Positions 1-7,589 of a DNA stretch of 11,765 nucleotides are shown piece after piece (the stretch's first letter is position 1; each line of letters opens with the position of its first letter). The position numbers were made by a program, and so were the translations under genes. The notes under the pieces were generated by a model. It saw nothing but the letters and a program-made list of their open reading frames with translations, made no database searches and was not told where the DNA came from. Source of the DNA: Bacillota bacterium (GTDB lineage: Bacteria > Bacillota > Clostridia > Lachnospirales > Lachnospiraceae); the NCBI GenBank assembly GCA_023425485.1, contig JAFACO010000222.1:1-11765 (forward strand), given 5' to 3'.

Positions 1-74
1 ACTTGACAGAGGGCATATCATTATCATCATCAACATTTTAGGTGCTTTTATTATTTTAATTTCTTTGCAACGTC

Positions 75-497
75 TTATAAATTTTTCTCCTGAATAAAAG
101 CATATAGCTCATTATCTTCCTTATCAATTCTTTTCATTAAGGCATTGATTACTTTTTTTGCTTCTATTAGGAAAGGATCAGGCTTAGCTTGTATCTTAAG
201 GGCAGTATTATATGCTGTCTTAAAACGAGTATATTCATCAGATAAATCACCCATTTCATCAATGTATCGTTTCGCCATTGACTTTACCTCAGCGTCTGCG
301 CTTTTTAATAACTCCGGATAAAGAAACTTATCTTCTTCCAGCATATGTATCTTAATCTTGCCTGCCAATCTACTGATACGCAGAGCAACTTCTGTTACAT
401 TTATAGAATTAGTGTCTTTCTTAATTTCACTAACTAAAAAATCGATATCTTCTTGTATGGATGCATGTTGGCGTCGCATATTATCAAAGTGTCTCAT
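75..497 (-). CDS. Hemerythrin-like (HHE domain) protein
   Basis: Small all-helical protein of 140 residues resembling the hemerythrin/HHE cation-binding family, whose members bind a di-iron centre and act in oxygen, nitric oxide or iron sensing or repair. What is seen: an early His in RRQHASI (H11), and a block KIHMLEEDKFLYPEL with H51 and E54/E55 that matches the family's H-x-x-x-E...LYP signature. Near the C-terminus RIDKEDNELYAF (about 123-134) matches the second family repeat, but an Arg or Asp stands where many members have His. Fewer than the five usual His ligands are visible, so iron binding is not certain. The start is supported by AGGAGG (504-509) six bases upstream. It lies 87 bases downstream of lpdA on the same strand; co-transcription with the glycine operon is possible but unproven. 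It is probably cytoplasmic, since no signal peptide or membrane segment is visible. Confidence 0.75.
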   Translation of the reverse strand: MRHFDNMRRQHASIQEDIDFLVSEIKKDTNSINVTEVALRISRLAGKIKIHMLEEDKFLYPELLKSADAEVKSMAKRYIDEMGDLSDEYTRFKTAYNTALKIQAKPDPFLIEAKKVINALMKRIDKEDNELYAFIQEKNL

Positions 498-563
498 AGA
501 TAACCTCCTGCTTTTGTAGTTTTACATACAAAATTCATACTACAACAAAGCAAAAGGTTTGTC

Positions 564-579
564 TGTAGCTATGGCTACA
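564..579. other. Small hairpin in the lpdA-hemerythrin spacer
   Basis: Perfect 6-bp inverted repeat TGTAGC / GCTACA with a 4-base loop, five bases beyond the lpdA stop codon. On the minus strand it is followed by GACAAACC rather than a T-run, so it is a poor terminator there. It may be a weak attenuator or an mRNA 3'-end stabiliser. No convincing promoter was found in this 87-base spacer: a TTGACA lies at 583-588 (minus strand) but has no -10 box at the right distance. Confidence 0.35.
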
Positions 580-584
580 TTTTG

Positions 585-1994
585 TCAACGTTTTTTGGGT
601 AATAAATGAATCGCCATGCCTTCCACATCTTCTACTGCTTCAGTTATTGCCTCGCTATAGGTGGGATGAGGTCTGATAATGGATGCTACTTCGCTTGTCG
701 TCATTCCTTTTGCGATGGCTGTTGAAAATTCACTCACCAAATCTGTAGCACGATCACATAAAAGTTGTGCTCCAAGAATACGACCAGTATCTGCCTCGCT
801 AACCACCTTAATAAAACCTCTTTCCCCTCTGGATAATACGGTTTTACAATTTCCCAGCATAGGATACTTACCAGTTTTAATACGAGATCCCCGCTCTTTC
901 GCCTCTTCCTCGGTCAGCCCAACCTCAGCCGCTTCGGGTGTGGTGTAAAGGCAGGAAGGAATTACAGATAAATCAATGGAGAGGGGTAATTTTAACATAC
1001 CTTCTACAGCAGCAATTCCTTGCGCTGAAGCTGCATGAGCCAATTGTTTTCCAACTATGACATCTCCTATGGCATAGACACCTTCCAGACTGGTTTCGAA
1101 TTCTGCATTTACCTTAATGCAATTACCTTCTCGTTCAATTATAAGATCAGGTGCAAATAATCCTTCAAAATTAGCTCTTCTGCCAACAGATAGCAGTACC
1201 CCTTCTGCGTTCGTTGATTTTATACTGTCTTTCTCCTCATATTCGCAAACCAGTCCTTCTTGGTCACCCGGAAGTAATCTCACTACCTTTGCCTTTGTGT
1301 GGATAACTACACCTTTTTTCTTCAAACTCATCGCGATACTTTGGGAGATTTCTTTATCCATGTTGGGAAGAATCCGATCCATTGCCTCTACAATTTCAAC
1401 TTCACAGCCAAGGTCACAATAAATCGATGCAAATTCTACACCAATGACACCTCCGCCTATGATTAGAAGTTTTTTAAAAACGTCCTCTTTCATTAAAAGT
1501 TCATCACTTGTAACAACCTTTGGTAAGTTAATACCTTCCAGTCTTGGCACCACAGGGCTGGAACCTGTTGCAATGAGTATTTTACCAGCCTCAAGAGTTA
1601 TCTCCGTATCTGACTCCTGTCCTTGAACTTTTACGTGAGCATTATCTAGAATTGTAGCTTTGCCGTAATAAATGCCTATCTTATTAGCTTCCAACAAACA
1701 CACGATGCCCTGTCTGATTTTTTGAACAACTTCCTCTTTTCTCTTTTGAAGTTCCTCCATATGAAAGGATAATCCTTCAAAGTGAATACCCGCCTCCTGA
1801 AAACTCTTCGCCTCCTGATATAAATGAGAACTATGCATAAGTGTCTTCGTAGGAATGCACCCTCTGTTAAGGCAGGTTCCACCAATTTCTCTCGCTTCTA
1901 TAATTGCTGTTTTCATTCCAAGCTTCGAGGCCTTTATGGCGGCAACATAGCCGCCTGGACCCGAACCTATGACCACTAAATCAAATCGATCCAT
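585..1994 (-). CDS. lpdA: Dihydrolipoyl dehydrogenase (L protein)
   Basis: FAD-dependent pyridine nucleotide-disulfide oxidoreductase that re-oxidises the dihydrolipoyl group on the H protein and passes electrons to NAD+. At 469 residues it has the normal length for E3/L protein. Visible motifs in order: FAD-binding GSGPGG (10-15); the redox-active disulfide in GGTCLNRGCIPTK (C41 and C46); NAD-binding GGGVIG (180-185) with an acidic residue, E203, at the end of the second strand; a second FAD contact YAIGDV; and the C-terminal HPTYSE catalytic dyad (H443, E448). There is no N-terminal lipoyl domain. The start has AGGAGG (1999-2004) four bases upstream. It is the last gene of the gcvT-gcvH-gcvPA-gcvPB-lplA-lpdA run, 70 bases after lplA. 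The position indicates that it is the dedicated L protein for glycine cleavage, although it could also serve other 2-oxoacid complexes. Confidence 0.96.
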   Translation of the reverse strand: MDRFDLVVIGSGPGGYVAAIKASKLGMKTAIIEAREIGGTCLNRGCIPTKTLMHSSHLYQEAKSFQEAGIHFEGLSFHMEELQKRKEEVVQKIRQGIVCLLEANKIGIYYGKATILDNAHVKVQGQESDTEITLEAGKILIATGSSPVVPRLEGINLPKVVTSDELLMKEDVFKKLLIIGGGVIGVEFASIYCDLGCEVEIVEAMDRILPNMDKEISQSIAMSLKKKGVVIHTKAKVVRLLPGDQEGLVCEYEEKDSIKSTNAEGVLLSVGRRANFEGLFAPDLIIEREGNCIKVNAEFETSLEGVYAIGDVIVGKQLAHAASAQGIAAVEGMLKLPLSIDLSVIPSCLYTTPEAAEVGLTEEEAKERGSRIKTGKYPMLGNCKTVLSRGERGFIKVVSEADTGRILGAQLLCDRATDLVSEFSTAIAKGMTTSEVASIIRPHPTYSEAITEAVEDVEGMAIHLLPKKR

Positions 1995-2064
1995 TGTACC
2001 TCCTGTGTGATTGCTGTATTATCAAAAGCCAATTTAAAGTCCTGCTTCGTGATAATTTATTGCA

Positions 2065-3060
2065 TTATATATTCTCATTTCGGATTAATTCTTGAATATC
2101 AATCATCATTTCTTTTTGTTTCTCGGTGAGGTTAAGCTGCTCCAGAGCCTGATACATATCTGCGGAAGCAAATTTGCAGCCAATAAGCGTACTGGCTATC
2201 AAATCAAACAGGTCAATTTCTAAAGCGTCCGAATAAACAGAGCATTCTTTTATAATACCAGCATGAATGACCAGCTTGATATCAATATCACCCCAGGCAT
2301 ATCTTGAATCCATGGAATAATTGAATTCCAGTTTCTTTCCAAAGATCCAATCCTGACTGGCAAATTTATTCTCTAATTCATCTAGAACATGCAAATTACT
2401 CTCCTCCAGAATTAACGGTTCCGGAGTTAATTCGTAAACAGCTGCAAAGGCTTCCAATAGTTCTTTTTTCATATAATCTATCGTTAGTGTACTGTCATAT
2501 TCCGTCAAGTTCGTCACTCTGGAACGTACAGATTCCACTCCCTTAGAGGACAGCTTATCTCTGGAGACATTTAAATAGAGCGATAACTTACTCATATCAA
2601 CATTTACAAGTATAGTACCATGATGATAACAATGAATTCCATCGGAGAAGAATGCATTTCCAGAGAATTTCTTGCCTTCCACACTGATATCATTTCTGCC
2701 CGTCTTCTCAGCAGGAATTCCACGTAGTTTTACTGCCTCCAAAATAACCTGTAACTGTCGTTCTACGTTATAATTATCTTTGGTGGCAAAGAAGGTAAAG
2801 TTAAGATTCCCAAGGTCATGGAACACCGCACCGCCTCCTGAAAGCCTGCGGACTAAGCTTCCACCGTCTGCTTCAAGTTCAGCAATTTTACATTCTTTCC
2901 AAGGATTTTGGTTCTTCCCGATTACAACGGTCTTCTCATTCTGCCAAAGATACATAATGCATTCATTATCTTTAACCGTCTTTAGAAGATATTCTTCTAA
3001 TGCAAGATTCTTATAAGGATTTGTGTTGGTTGATATTATAAAACGGATTTTATCAATCAT
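2065..3060 (-). CDS. lplA: Lipoate-protein ligase A family protein
   Basis: Activates free lipoate with ATP and attaches it to the acceptor lysine of lipoyl domains, here most likely GcvH, which is encoded in the same operon. At 331 residues it has the size of a two-domain LplA: an N-terminal catalytic domain of about 250 residues and a small C-terminal accessory domain. Visible motifs: RRLSGGGAVFHD (71-82), the lipoate-binding loop of the family, followed by GNLNFTF; and GKKFSGNA (129-136), in which K131 matches the catalytic lysine contacting lipoyl-adenylate. HHGTI (146-150) is also typical. Its ATG overlaps the gcvPB stop codon in an ATGA arrangement (3057-3060), so the two genes are probably translationally coupled; a weak GAGG lies five bases upstream. 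An octanoyltransferase or amidotransferase of the same fold is the main alternative, but the length and operon context favour the ligase. Confidence 0.9.
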   Translation of the reverse strand: MIDKIRFIISTNTNPYKNLALEEYLLKTVKDNECIMYLWQNEKTVVIGKNQNPWKECKIAELEADGGSLVRRLSGGGAVFHDLGNLNFTFFATKDNYNVERQLQVILEAVKLRGIPAEKTGRNDISVEGKKFSGNAFFSDGIHCYHHGTILVNVDMSKLSLYLNVSRDKLSSKGVESVRSRVTNLTEYDSTLTIDYMKKELLEAFAAVYELTPEPLILEESNLHVLDELENKFASQDWIFGKKLEFNYSMDSRYAWGDIDIKLVIHAGIIKECSVYSDALEIDLFDLIASTLIGCKFASADMYQALEQLNLTEKQKEMMIDIQELIRNENI

Positions 3061-4517
3061 GCCTGCCTCGCTTCAAAATGGTATCTTACAATTGGCGTTC
3101 TGGCTGCTGTAACTTCATCTGGTCGGCCAATTACCGTTTTAACTGGTGCTTGATGCAACACCTCTGGTTCCGTAATCGCTTGCGCCAACACCTTTTGATA
3201 TACTTCAACAGCTGCTTCCAAGGTTTCTTTCGATTGTGTCTCGGTTGGCTCTACCATTAATGCCTCATGTACAATAAGCGGGAAATACATGGTAGGCGGA
3301 TGCATACCATAATCCAAAAGGGTCTTTGCAAAGTCCAGAGCAGATACACCCTTTTCTTTCTTTAGGTTTTCCAGAGAGATAACGAACTCATGCATACAAA
3401 AGCCAGAGAATGGAATATCAAAGCTTTTCTCCAAGAGCTTTTGCATGTAATTGGCATTCAGTACCGCATTTTCTGAAGCCTCTTTCAGCCCTTCTCCACC
3501 CAATGTCAACACGTAGGTCAGCGCTCTGACTACAATAAGGAAATTACCGTAGAAGCCTTTCACTCTTCCAATGCTTAATGGTGACTTATCTTCATAAACA
3601 TAGGTTCCAGCTTGGAGAGTTATCCTCGGAGATGGGAGATATTTTATAAGTAATTCCTTACAGCCAACTGGACCACTTCCTGGTCCGCCGCCTCCATGAG
3701 GTGTGGAAAATGTCTTATGAAGATTAAGATGCACTACATCAAAGCCCATATCTCCAGGTCTTGCAATTCCCATAATCGCATTAAGATTTGCACCATCATA
3801 ATAATTAAGGCCACCTGCATCATGTACAATCTTTGTAATCTCCAGAATGTTCTTATCAAACATTCCTATGGTATTGGGATTCGTAAGCATAAAGCCTGCG
3901 GTATCCTCTCCTACTGCCTTTCGAAGAGCGTCTAAATCTACATAACCTTCTTTGGTAGAAGGAATATTAATTACACTAAAGCCAGCCATTGCCGCACTTG
4001 CTGGATTGGTACCATGTGCGGAATCCGGTACTATAATTTTATTTCTTTTTAGATCTCCACGTTCTTTATGATACGCCCAGATTAATTTTAATCCGGTATA
4101 CTCACCATGTGCCCCTGCTGCCGGTTGGAAATCCATTGCATCCATACCAGTAACTTCACTAAGATAATCCTCGGCTAACTTCATCACTTCCAGACAGCCT
4201 TGCACACTATCTAAAGCTTGCAGAGGGTGAACACCTGCAAAGCCTGGGAGCTTAGCAACATCATCATTAATTTTTGGATTATATTTCATAGTACAGGAAC
4301 CGAGGGGGTAAAATCCGTTGTTCACTCCAAAGGTACGATTTAGTAGTTCAGTATAGTGTCTGCTAAGATCATTTTCAGCCACTTCGGGAAGATGCAATTC
4401 TTTTTCTCTAAGGAATTTGCTCGATACACTCACCACTGGCACATCACAGCCAGGAAGTATTTCGCATCCTCTATCTGGAATACTTTTCTCAAAGATTAAA
4501 TTCATACAAATAACCAT
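3057..4517 (-). CDS. gcvPB: Glycine dehydrogenase (decarboxylating) subunit 2
   Basis: PLP-containing half of the split P protein, which decarboxylates glycine and transfers the aminomethyl group to lipoyl-GcvH. The pyridoxal-phosphate lysine is in HLNLHKTFSTPHGGGGPG (263-280; K268), the hallmark of the family. Other typical stretches are FYPLGSCTMKYNPKIN (69-84), DFQPAAGAHGEYTG (129-142), and PDSAHGTNPASA (164-175). The length of 486 residues is normal for the C-terminal half of GcvP. The start is uncertain. The first ATG (4517-4515) has AGAAAGG only one base upstream, whereas the second in-frame ATG (4505-4503) gives MNLIFEKS, a more family-like N-terminus, but lies 13 bases from the same purine tract. 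The gene sits 61 bases after gcvPA, with hairpins in the gap, and overlaps lplA by four bases. Confidence 0.95.
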   Translation of the reverse strand: MVICMNLIFEKSIPDRGCEILPGCDVPVVSVSSKFLREKELHLPEVAENDLSRHYTELLNRTFGVNNGFYPLGSCTMKYNPKINDDVAKLPGFAGVHPLQALDSVQGCLEVMKLAEDYLSEVTGMDAMDFQPAAGAHGEYTGLKLIWAYHKERGDLKRNKIIVPDSAHGTNPASAAMAGFSVINIPSTKEGYVDLDALRKAVGEDTAGFMLTNPNTIGMFDKNILEITKIVHDAGGLNYYDGANLNAIMGIARPGDMGFDVVHLNLHKTFSTPHGGGGPGSGPVGCKELLIKYLPSPRITLQAGTYVYEDKSPLSIGRVKGFYGNFLIVVRALTYVLTLGGEGLKEASENAVLNANYMQKLLEKSFDIPFSGFCMHEFVISLENLKKEKGVSALDFAKTLLDYGMHPPTMYFPLIVHEALMVEPTETQSKETLEAAVEVYQKVLAQAITEPEVLHQAPVKTVIGRPDEVTAARTPIVRYHFEARQA

Positions 4518-4525
4518 GCCTTTCT
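4503..4525 (-). repeat. Repeated translation-start block, gcvPB copy
   Basis: On the minus strand this 23-base block runs from AGAAAGG through two in-frame ATGs and reads M-V-I-C-M. The same block, with only two mismatches, occurs at the start of gcvT (7522-7544, M-V-I-S-M). Unlike the gcvT copy, it is not preceded by AGGAG (CTCCT stands there instead), so the initiation signal is weaker and the true gcvPB start is ambiguous. Confidence 0.6.
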
Positions 4526-4529
4526 AGGA

Positions 4530-4564
4530 GCCTGTTAACTTTTGGTCACAGGCACAAATTGTGC
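4530..4564 (-). other. Overlapping hairpins between gcvPA and gcvPB
   Basis: The 61-base gap between gcvPA and gcvPB can form two mutually exclusive hairpins. One pairs GCCTGT with ACAGGC (outer arms at 4530-4535 and 4548-4553) and extends by AC/GT past a small internal loop. The other is a 13-base palindrome GCACAA-A-TTGTGC (4552-4564). Neither is followed by a T-run on the minus strand, so they are not evident terminators. They lie directly upstream of the weak gcvPB initiation region and could affect mRNA processing or translation. The function is inferred only. Confidence 0.4.
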
Positions 4565-4578
4565 GTGAAATGTTTATA

Positions 4579-5904
4579 TCACACTATCTCTTTAAGGATT
4601 GCAACCAAAGTATCTATGTCTTCTTTTGAGTTCATTTCAGTTGCACACCAGAGAATACGACCTTCGTCATTTCCTGCTAATGCAAGACCGCCAAGAATTC
4701 CACGTTGCTCTAAGGCTGACAGATAGTTATCCACATTCCCTTTGCAGGTCGTCACAAACTCGTTGAAGAACTCCCCTTGATAAACAAGCTCAAAACCATC
4801 TACTTCACATAGTCTATTTGCAAGATAATGCGCTTTGGACATTGAACTTTCCGCCGCCTGCGCAATACCCTTCTTACCCATAACATCCATATATACCGCT
4901 GCGGTCATCGCACACAAAGCTTGATTGGAACAAATGTTGCTGGCTGCTTTCTCTCTGCGGATATGCTGCTCTCTTGCCTGAAGTGTTAAAACAAAGGCTC
5001 TTTGACCCCGATTATCTTTGGTCTCTCCAACAATTCTGCCCGGTAACCTGCGCATTAACTTCTCGGTGGTTGCCATAAATCCTAAATAAGGTCCGCCAAA
5101 AGATAATGGAAGTCCCAAGGGTTGCCCCTCACCCACAGCAATATCCGCTCCATATTCCACCGGAGTTTTTAAAATTCCAAGAGAAATTGGATTGCAGCTT
5201 AATATGAATTTAACATCACTGTTCGCAGTAAGTTCTCCTACCTGTGCTGCGTCCTCCAAAAGTCCATAATAGTTTGGCTGCTGTAACAGTACACAGGAGG
5301 TTTCTGCATCAATTAGTTCTGCTAACCCTGCCAGGTCAGTCACACCATCTTTTTCAGGTGCAAGAATAACCTCCATGTCAGTACCTTCACAGTAAGTTCT
5401 TATGGTTTCAATGGTGTGCGGATGCAAGGTAGCAGATAGTATCGCTTTAAATCTTTTCCTCTCCTTACACATAATTACTGCCTCGGCAGCAGCGGTTGCA
5501 CCATCATATACGGAAGCATTGGAAGCCTCCATTCCAGTTAATTCACAAATCATGGTCTGATATTCAAATATGGATTGAAGTACCCCCTGACTGATCTCTG
5601 CCTGGTACGGTGTATAGGCAGTAACAAATTCCTCTTTAGAGGTAATCTGACTTACAATGGAAGGAATGTAGTGATGATAAGCTCCTGCTCCTCTGAAAAT
5701 GCTGTGATATACTTTATTCTTTCCGGCAATTTCGGTCATTTTCCTTCGAACAGACATTTCTGATAAGCCTTGCGGTATCGCAAGAGGACGGTTCAAATGT
5801 ACCGCCTCGGGTATGGTCTGAAACAGCTCCTTAATGCTATCTACGCCAATGACTTCCAGCATCTCCTGCTGTTCTTTTTTTGTATTTGGTGTATAGGTGC
5901 CCAT
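4579..5904 (-). CDS. gcvPA: Glycine dehydrogenase (decarboxylating) subunit 1
   Basis: N-terminal half of the split P protein. It forms a heterotetramer with GcvPB and decarboxylates glycine, but lacks the PLP lysine, which is in GcvPB. Typical sequence is seen throughout: the FRGAGAYHHYIPS block, TAYTPYQAEISQG, EASNASVYDGATAAAEA, GEGQPLGLPLSFGGPYLGF and REKAASNICSNQAL. I place the start at the ATG at 5904-5902 (441 residues, MGTYTPNTKKEQ). It has GGAGG (5910-5914) five bases upstream and lies 13 bases after the gcvH stop. The frame stays open for a further 27 codons upstream, but that would overlap gcvH, has no family-like sequence and no better ribosome site. Tight spacing to gcvH shows co-transcription. 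Confidence 0.95.
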   Translation of the reverse strand: MGTYTPNTKKEQQEMLEVIGVDSIKELFQTIPEAVHLNRPLAIPQGLSEMSVRRKMTEIAGKNKVYHSIFRGAGAYHHYIPSIVSQITSKEEFVTAYTPYQAEISQGVLQSIFEYQTMICELTGMEASNASVYDGATAAAEAVIMCKERKRFKAILSATLHPHTIETIRTYCEGTDMEVILAPEKDGVTDLAGLAELIDAETSCVLLQQPNYYGLLEDAAQVGELTANSDVKFILSCNPISLGILKTPVEYGADIAVGEGQPLGLPLSFGGPYLGFMATTEKLMRRLPGRIVGETKDNRGQRAFVLTLQAREQHIRREKAASNICSNQALCAMTAAVYMDVMGKKGIAQAAESSMSKAHYLANRLCEVDGFELVYQGEFFNEFVTTCKGNVDNYLSALEQRGILGGLALAGNDEGRILWCATEMNSKEDIDTLVAILKEIV

Positions 5905-5917
5905 TGCATCCTCCCCC

Positions 5918-6283
5918 TTATAAGCTTGCCAAATAGTCGCTTTCTGATAATAAATCCGAAGTTTCAGAAACCTCTTCAACTTCAATAAACCAGGTATTCA
6001 AGGCATCTGAATTAACAAGTTCAGGATGATCAAGTAATTCTTCATTAATAGCTTTCACTGTTCCAGTTACTGGACTATATACTGCTGAAACTGCTTTAAC
6101 AGATTCCACGTCTCCAAATTCTTCACCCGCTACAACTTCGTCTCCAACCTCTGGAAGATTAATAAACACTAAATCACCAAGCTCTTTTTGTGCATGTTCT
6201 GATATACCTACTCTTACTGTTGTTGCATCCAAATACTGTGCCCACTCATGGGATTTTGCATAGAAAAACTCTTTCTCGTTCAT
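5918..6283 (-). CDS. gcvH: Glycine cleavage system H protein
   Basis: Small lipoyl carrier that shuttles the aminomethyl group between P, T and L proteins. With the start chosen here it has 121 residues. The lipoyl lysine is K63 in GDVESVKAVSAVYSP, and YAKSHEWA near the N-terminus and GDLVFINLPEVGDEV are family hallmarks. An ATG five codons earlier (6298) is possible but has no ribosome site. The ATG at 6283-6281 has GGAGGA (6291-6296) seven bases upstream, and this purine tract would lie inside the longer frame, so the shorter form is preferred. The acidic C-terminus (ETSDLLSESDYLASL) is normal. It lies between gcvT (128-base gap) and gcvPA (13-base gap). Its lipoate is presumably added by the LplA of the same operon. 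Confidence 0.96.
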   Translation of the reverse strand: MNEKEFFYAKSHEWAQYLDATTVRVGISEHAQKELGDLVFINLPEVGDEVVAGEEFGDVESVKAVSAVYSPVTGTVKAINEELLDHPELVNSDALNTWFIEVEEVSETSDLLSESDYLASL

Positions 6284-6290
6284 TAATAAA

Positions 6291-6296
6291 TCCTCC
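6291..6296 (-). promoter_or_regulatory. Ribosome binding site that sets the gcvH start
   Basis: GGAGGA on the minus strand, seven bases before the ATG at 6283-6281. It overlaps the ATG at 6298-6296, which has only AT-rich sequence upstream. It therefore supports the MNEKEFFYAKSHEW start. Confidence 0.75.
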
Positions 6297-6340
6297 ATAC
6301 GATATTATTATTTTGTTTAAAATTTAAAATACGAAATCAT

Positions 6341-6367
6341 ATTATTAGCTATTATAAGCTAAATAAT
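6341..6367 (-). other. AT-rich hairpin in the gcvT-gcvH spacer
   Basis: In the 128-base spacer, TTAGCT pairs with AGCTAA across a TATAAT loop, and the stem extends by four more A-T pairs past one bulged base. There is no T-run, and it is almost entirely A/U apart from two G-C pairs, so it is a weak structure. The TATAAT in the loop has no good -35 element at the right distance. The rest of the spacer is plain AT-rich sequence. Confidence 0.25.
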
Positions 6368-6411
6368 CTTTCTTTTATAAAATGCGGTATCATTATTTAA
6401 ATCAACAAGCT

Positions 6412-7536
6412 CTAAACAGTTCTTTTATAGAAAGGTAACGCAACTATCTCAGCTGCAATCTTTCTACCACGCACCTCTACCTCTACCTGAGTTCCAATTG
6501 CACTATGCTCCTTTTGCAATAACGCCATTGCGACTGGTCTGCCAAGATAAGGGCAATGCGTACCAGAAGTTGTTGTTCCAAGTAATTTATCACCGAGATA
6601 GACAGGACATTCTTCCCTTGCAATTCCTCTTCCTGTGATATGCAGTCCAACTCTTGTAAACTTTGGGGTACCTCTTGAAATAATGCCTTCTTTACCGATA
6701 AAGTCCTCTTTTTCTAATTTCACTGCAAATCCAAGTCCCGTTTCCAGTGGTGATATCCTATCATCCATCTCATGACCATATAAGGGCATTGCAGCCTCAA
6801 GTCTAAGGGTATCTCTCGCACCAAGACCACATGGTATCAGTAATTGTTCTTCCTCTTCTTTATGTACGTTGTAATTGCCAGCCTCTAGTAATGCATCCCA
6901 AAGCTTAATTGCAGCTTCCGGCTTACAATATAGTTCATATCCATCTTCACCCGTATATCCAGTTCTGGATACTAAACAAGCTATATTAGAAACTAATACA
7001 TTGTCCTTAAAACTATAGTACTTTTCAGGTAATTCCTCTGGATTTGCCAGCTTACTTATAATTTCTTTGGATTTTGGACCTTGCAATGCTACTTGTGCTA
7101 CCTCATCGGAGATATCTTTTAACAAGGCGTCTCCAAATAGATGTTGCTTCATCCACTCAACGTCCTTTAAACGGTTAGAAGCATTAACAACGATTAGATA
7201 CTCTTCTTCACTCTTACGATAAACCAGCAAATCATCCACTACGCCGCCATAAGAATTACACATGGGACTGTATTTTACCTGACCATCATACATTTTACTG
7301 CAGTCATTGGTTACTAACTTCTGTACGTTAGCCAATGCATCCTTACCGCTTAAGATTACCTCTCCCATATGAGAAACATCGAACAGCCCCGCTAAGGTTC
7401 TAACTGCCATGTGCTCTGTTATTACACCGGTTTCATATTGCACCGGCAGCAGATAACCTGCAAAGGGAACTATTTTTCCACCTGCCCGAACATGAGCTTC
7501 GTAAAGAGGTGTTTTTCTTTCCATACTAATAACCAT
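6412..7536 (-). CDS. gcvT: Aminomethyltransferase (glycine cleavage T protein)
   Basis: Transfers the methylene group from aminomethyl-lipoyl-GcvH to tetrahydrofolate, releasing ammonia and giving 5,10-methylene-THF. Length 374 residues, normal for the family. Visible hallmarks: TPLYEAHVRAGGKIVPFAGY at the N-terminus, GLFDVSHMGE (50-59), GGVVDDLLVY (97-106) carrying the catalytic Asp region, and RTGYTGEDGYELYC and CGLGARDTLRLEA in the folate-binding half, with a C-terminal barrel domain ending ALPFYKRTV. Two starts are possible. The ATG at 7536-7534 has AGGAG (7543-7547) six bases upstream and is preferred. The ATG at 7524-7522 gives the more usual MERKTPLYE start but is 18 bases from AGGAG. 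It is the first gene of the operon, directly behind the glycine riboswitch and its terminator. Confidence 0.96.
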   Translation of the reverse strand: MVISMERKTPLYEAHVRAGGKIVPFAGYLLPVQYETGVITEHMAVRTLAGLFDVSHMGEVILSGKDALANVQKLVTNDCSKMYDGQVKYSPMCNSYGGVVDDLLVYRKSEEEYLIVVNASNRLKDVEWMKQHLFGDALLKDISDEVAQVALQGPKSKEIISKLANPEELPEKYYSFKDNVLVSNIACLVSRTGYTGEDGYELYCKPEAAIKLWDALLEAGNYNVHKEEEEQLLIPCGLGARDTLRLEAAMPLYGHEMDDRISPLETGLGFAVKLEKEDFIGKEGIISRGTPKFTRVGLHITGRGIAREECPVYLGDKLLGTTTSGTHCPYLGRPVAMALLQKEHSAIGTQVEVEVRGRKIAAEIVALPFYKRTV

Positions 7537-7544
7537 CCCTTTCT
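7522..7544 (-). repeat. Repeated translation-start block, gcvT copy
   Basis: This 23-base minus-strand block matches the gcvPB start region (4503-4525) at 21 positions. It contains a purine tract AGAAAGG, an ATG, GTTATT, one variable base, GT and a second in-frame ATG. Here it follows AGGAG, which favours initiation at the first ATG. Confidence 0.6.
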
Positions 7545-7561
7545 CCTAATACTAATTGGGC

Positions 7562-7589
7562 ACGTCTTTTTACGCACAAAAAAAGACGT
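7562..7589 (-). other. Hairpin competing with the riboswitch terminator
   Basis: Perfect 10-bp inverted repeat on the minus strand: ACGTCTTTTT (7580-7589) and AAAAAGACGT (7562-7571) with an 8-base loop. The 5' arm is made of the terminator's descending arm plus its T-run, so this hairpin and the terminator cannot form together. It lies 14 bases before the gcvT AGGAG. It could stabilise read-through transcripts, but because its 3' arm is made after the termination point it cannot be a simple co-transcriptional antiterminator. Confidence 0.6.

Noticed and set aside
1..74. Possible terminator or neighbouring gene at the left edge
   Set aside because: Only AT-rich sequence and a short TCA-type triplet run are seen; there is no stem with a T-run and no coding signal.
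583..588. TTGACA on the minus strand as a -35 box for the hemerythrin-like gene
   Set aside because: No acceptable -10 hexamer occurs 16-18 bases downstream.
679..948. Open plus-strand frames inside lpdA and the other gcv operon genes
   Set aside because: They lie opposite strongly conserved enzymes, have no ribosome sites and no recognisable protein features; they are shadows of the minus-strand genes.
5905..5985. 27-codon N-terminal extension of gcvPA
   Set aside because: It overlaps the end of gcvH, shows no family similarity, and the ATG at 5904 has a well-placed GGAGG.
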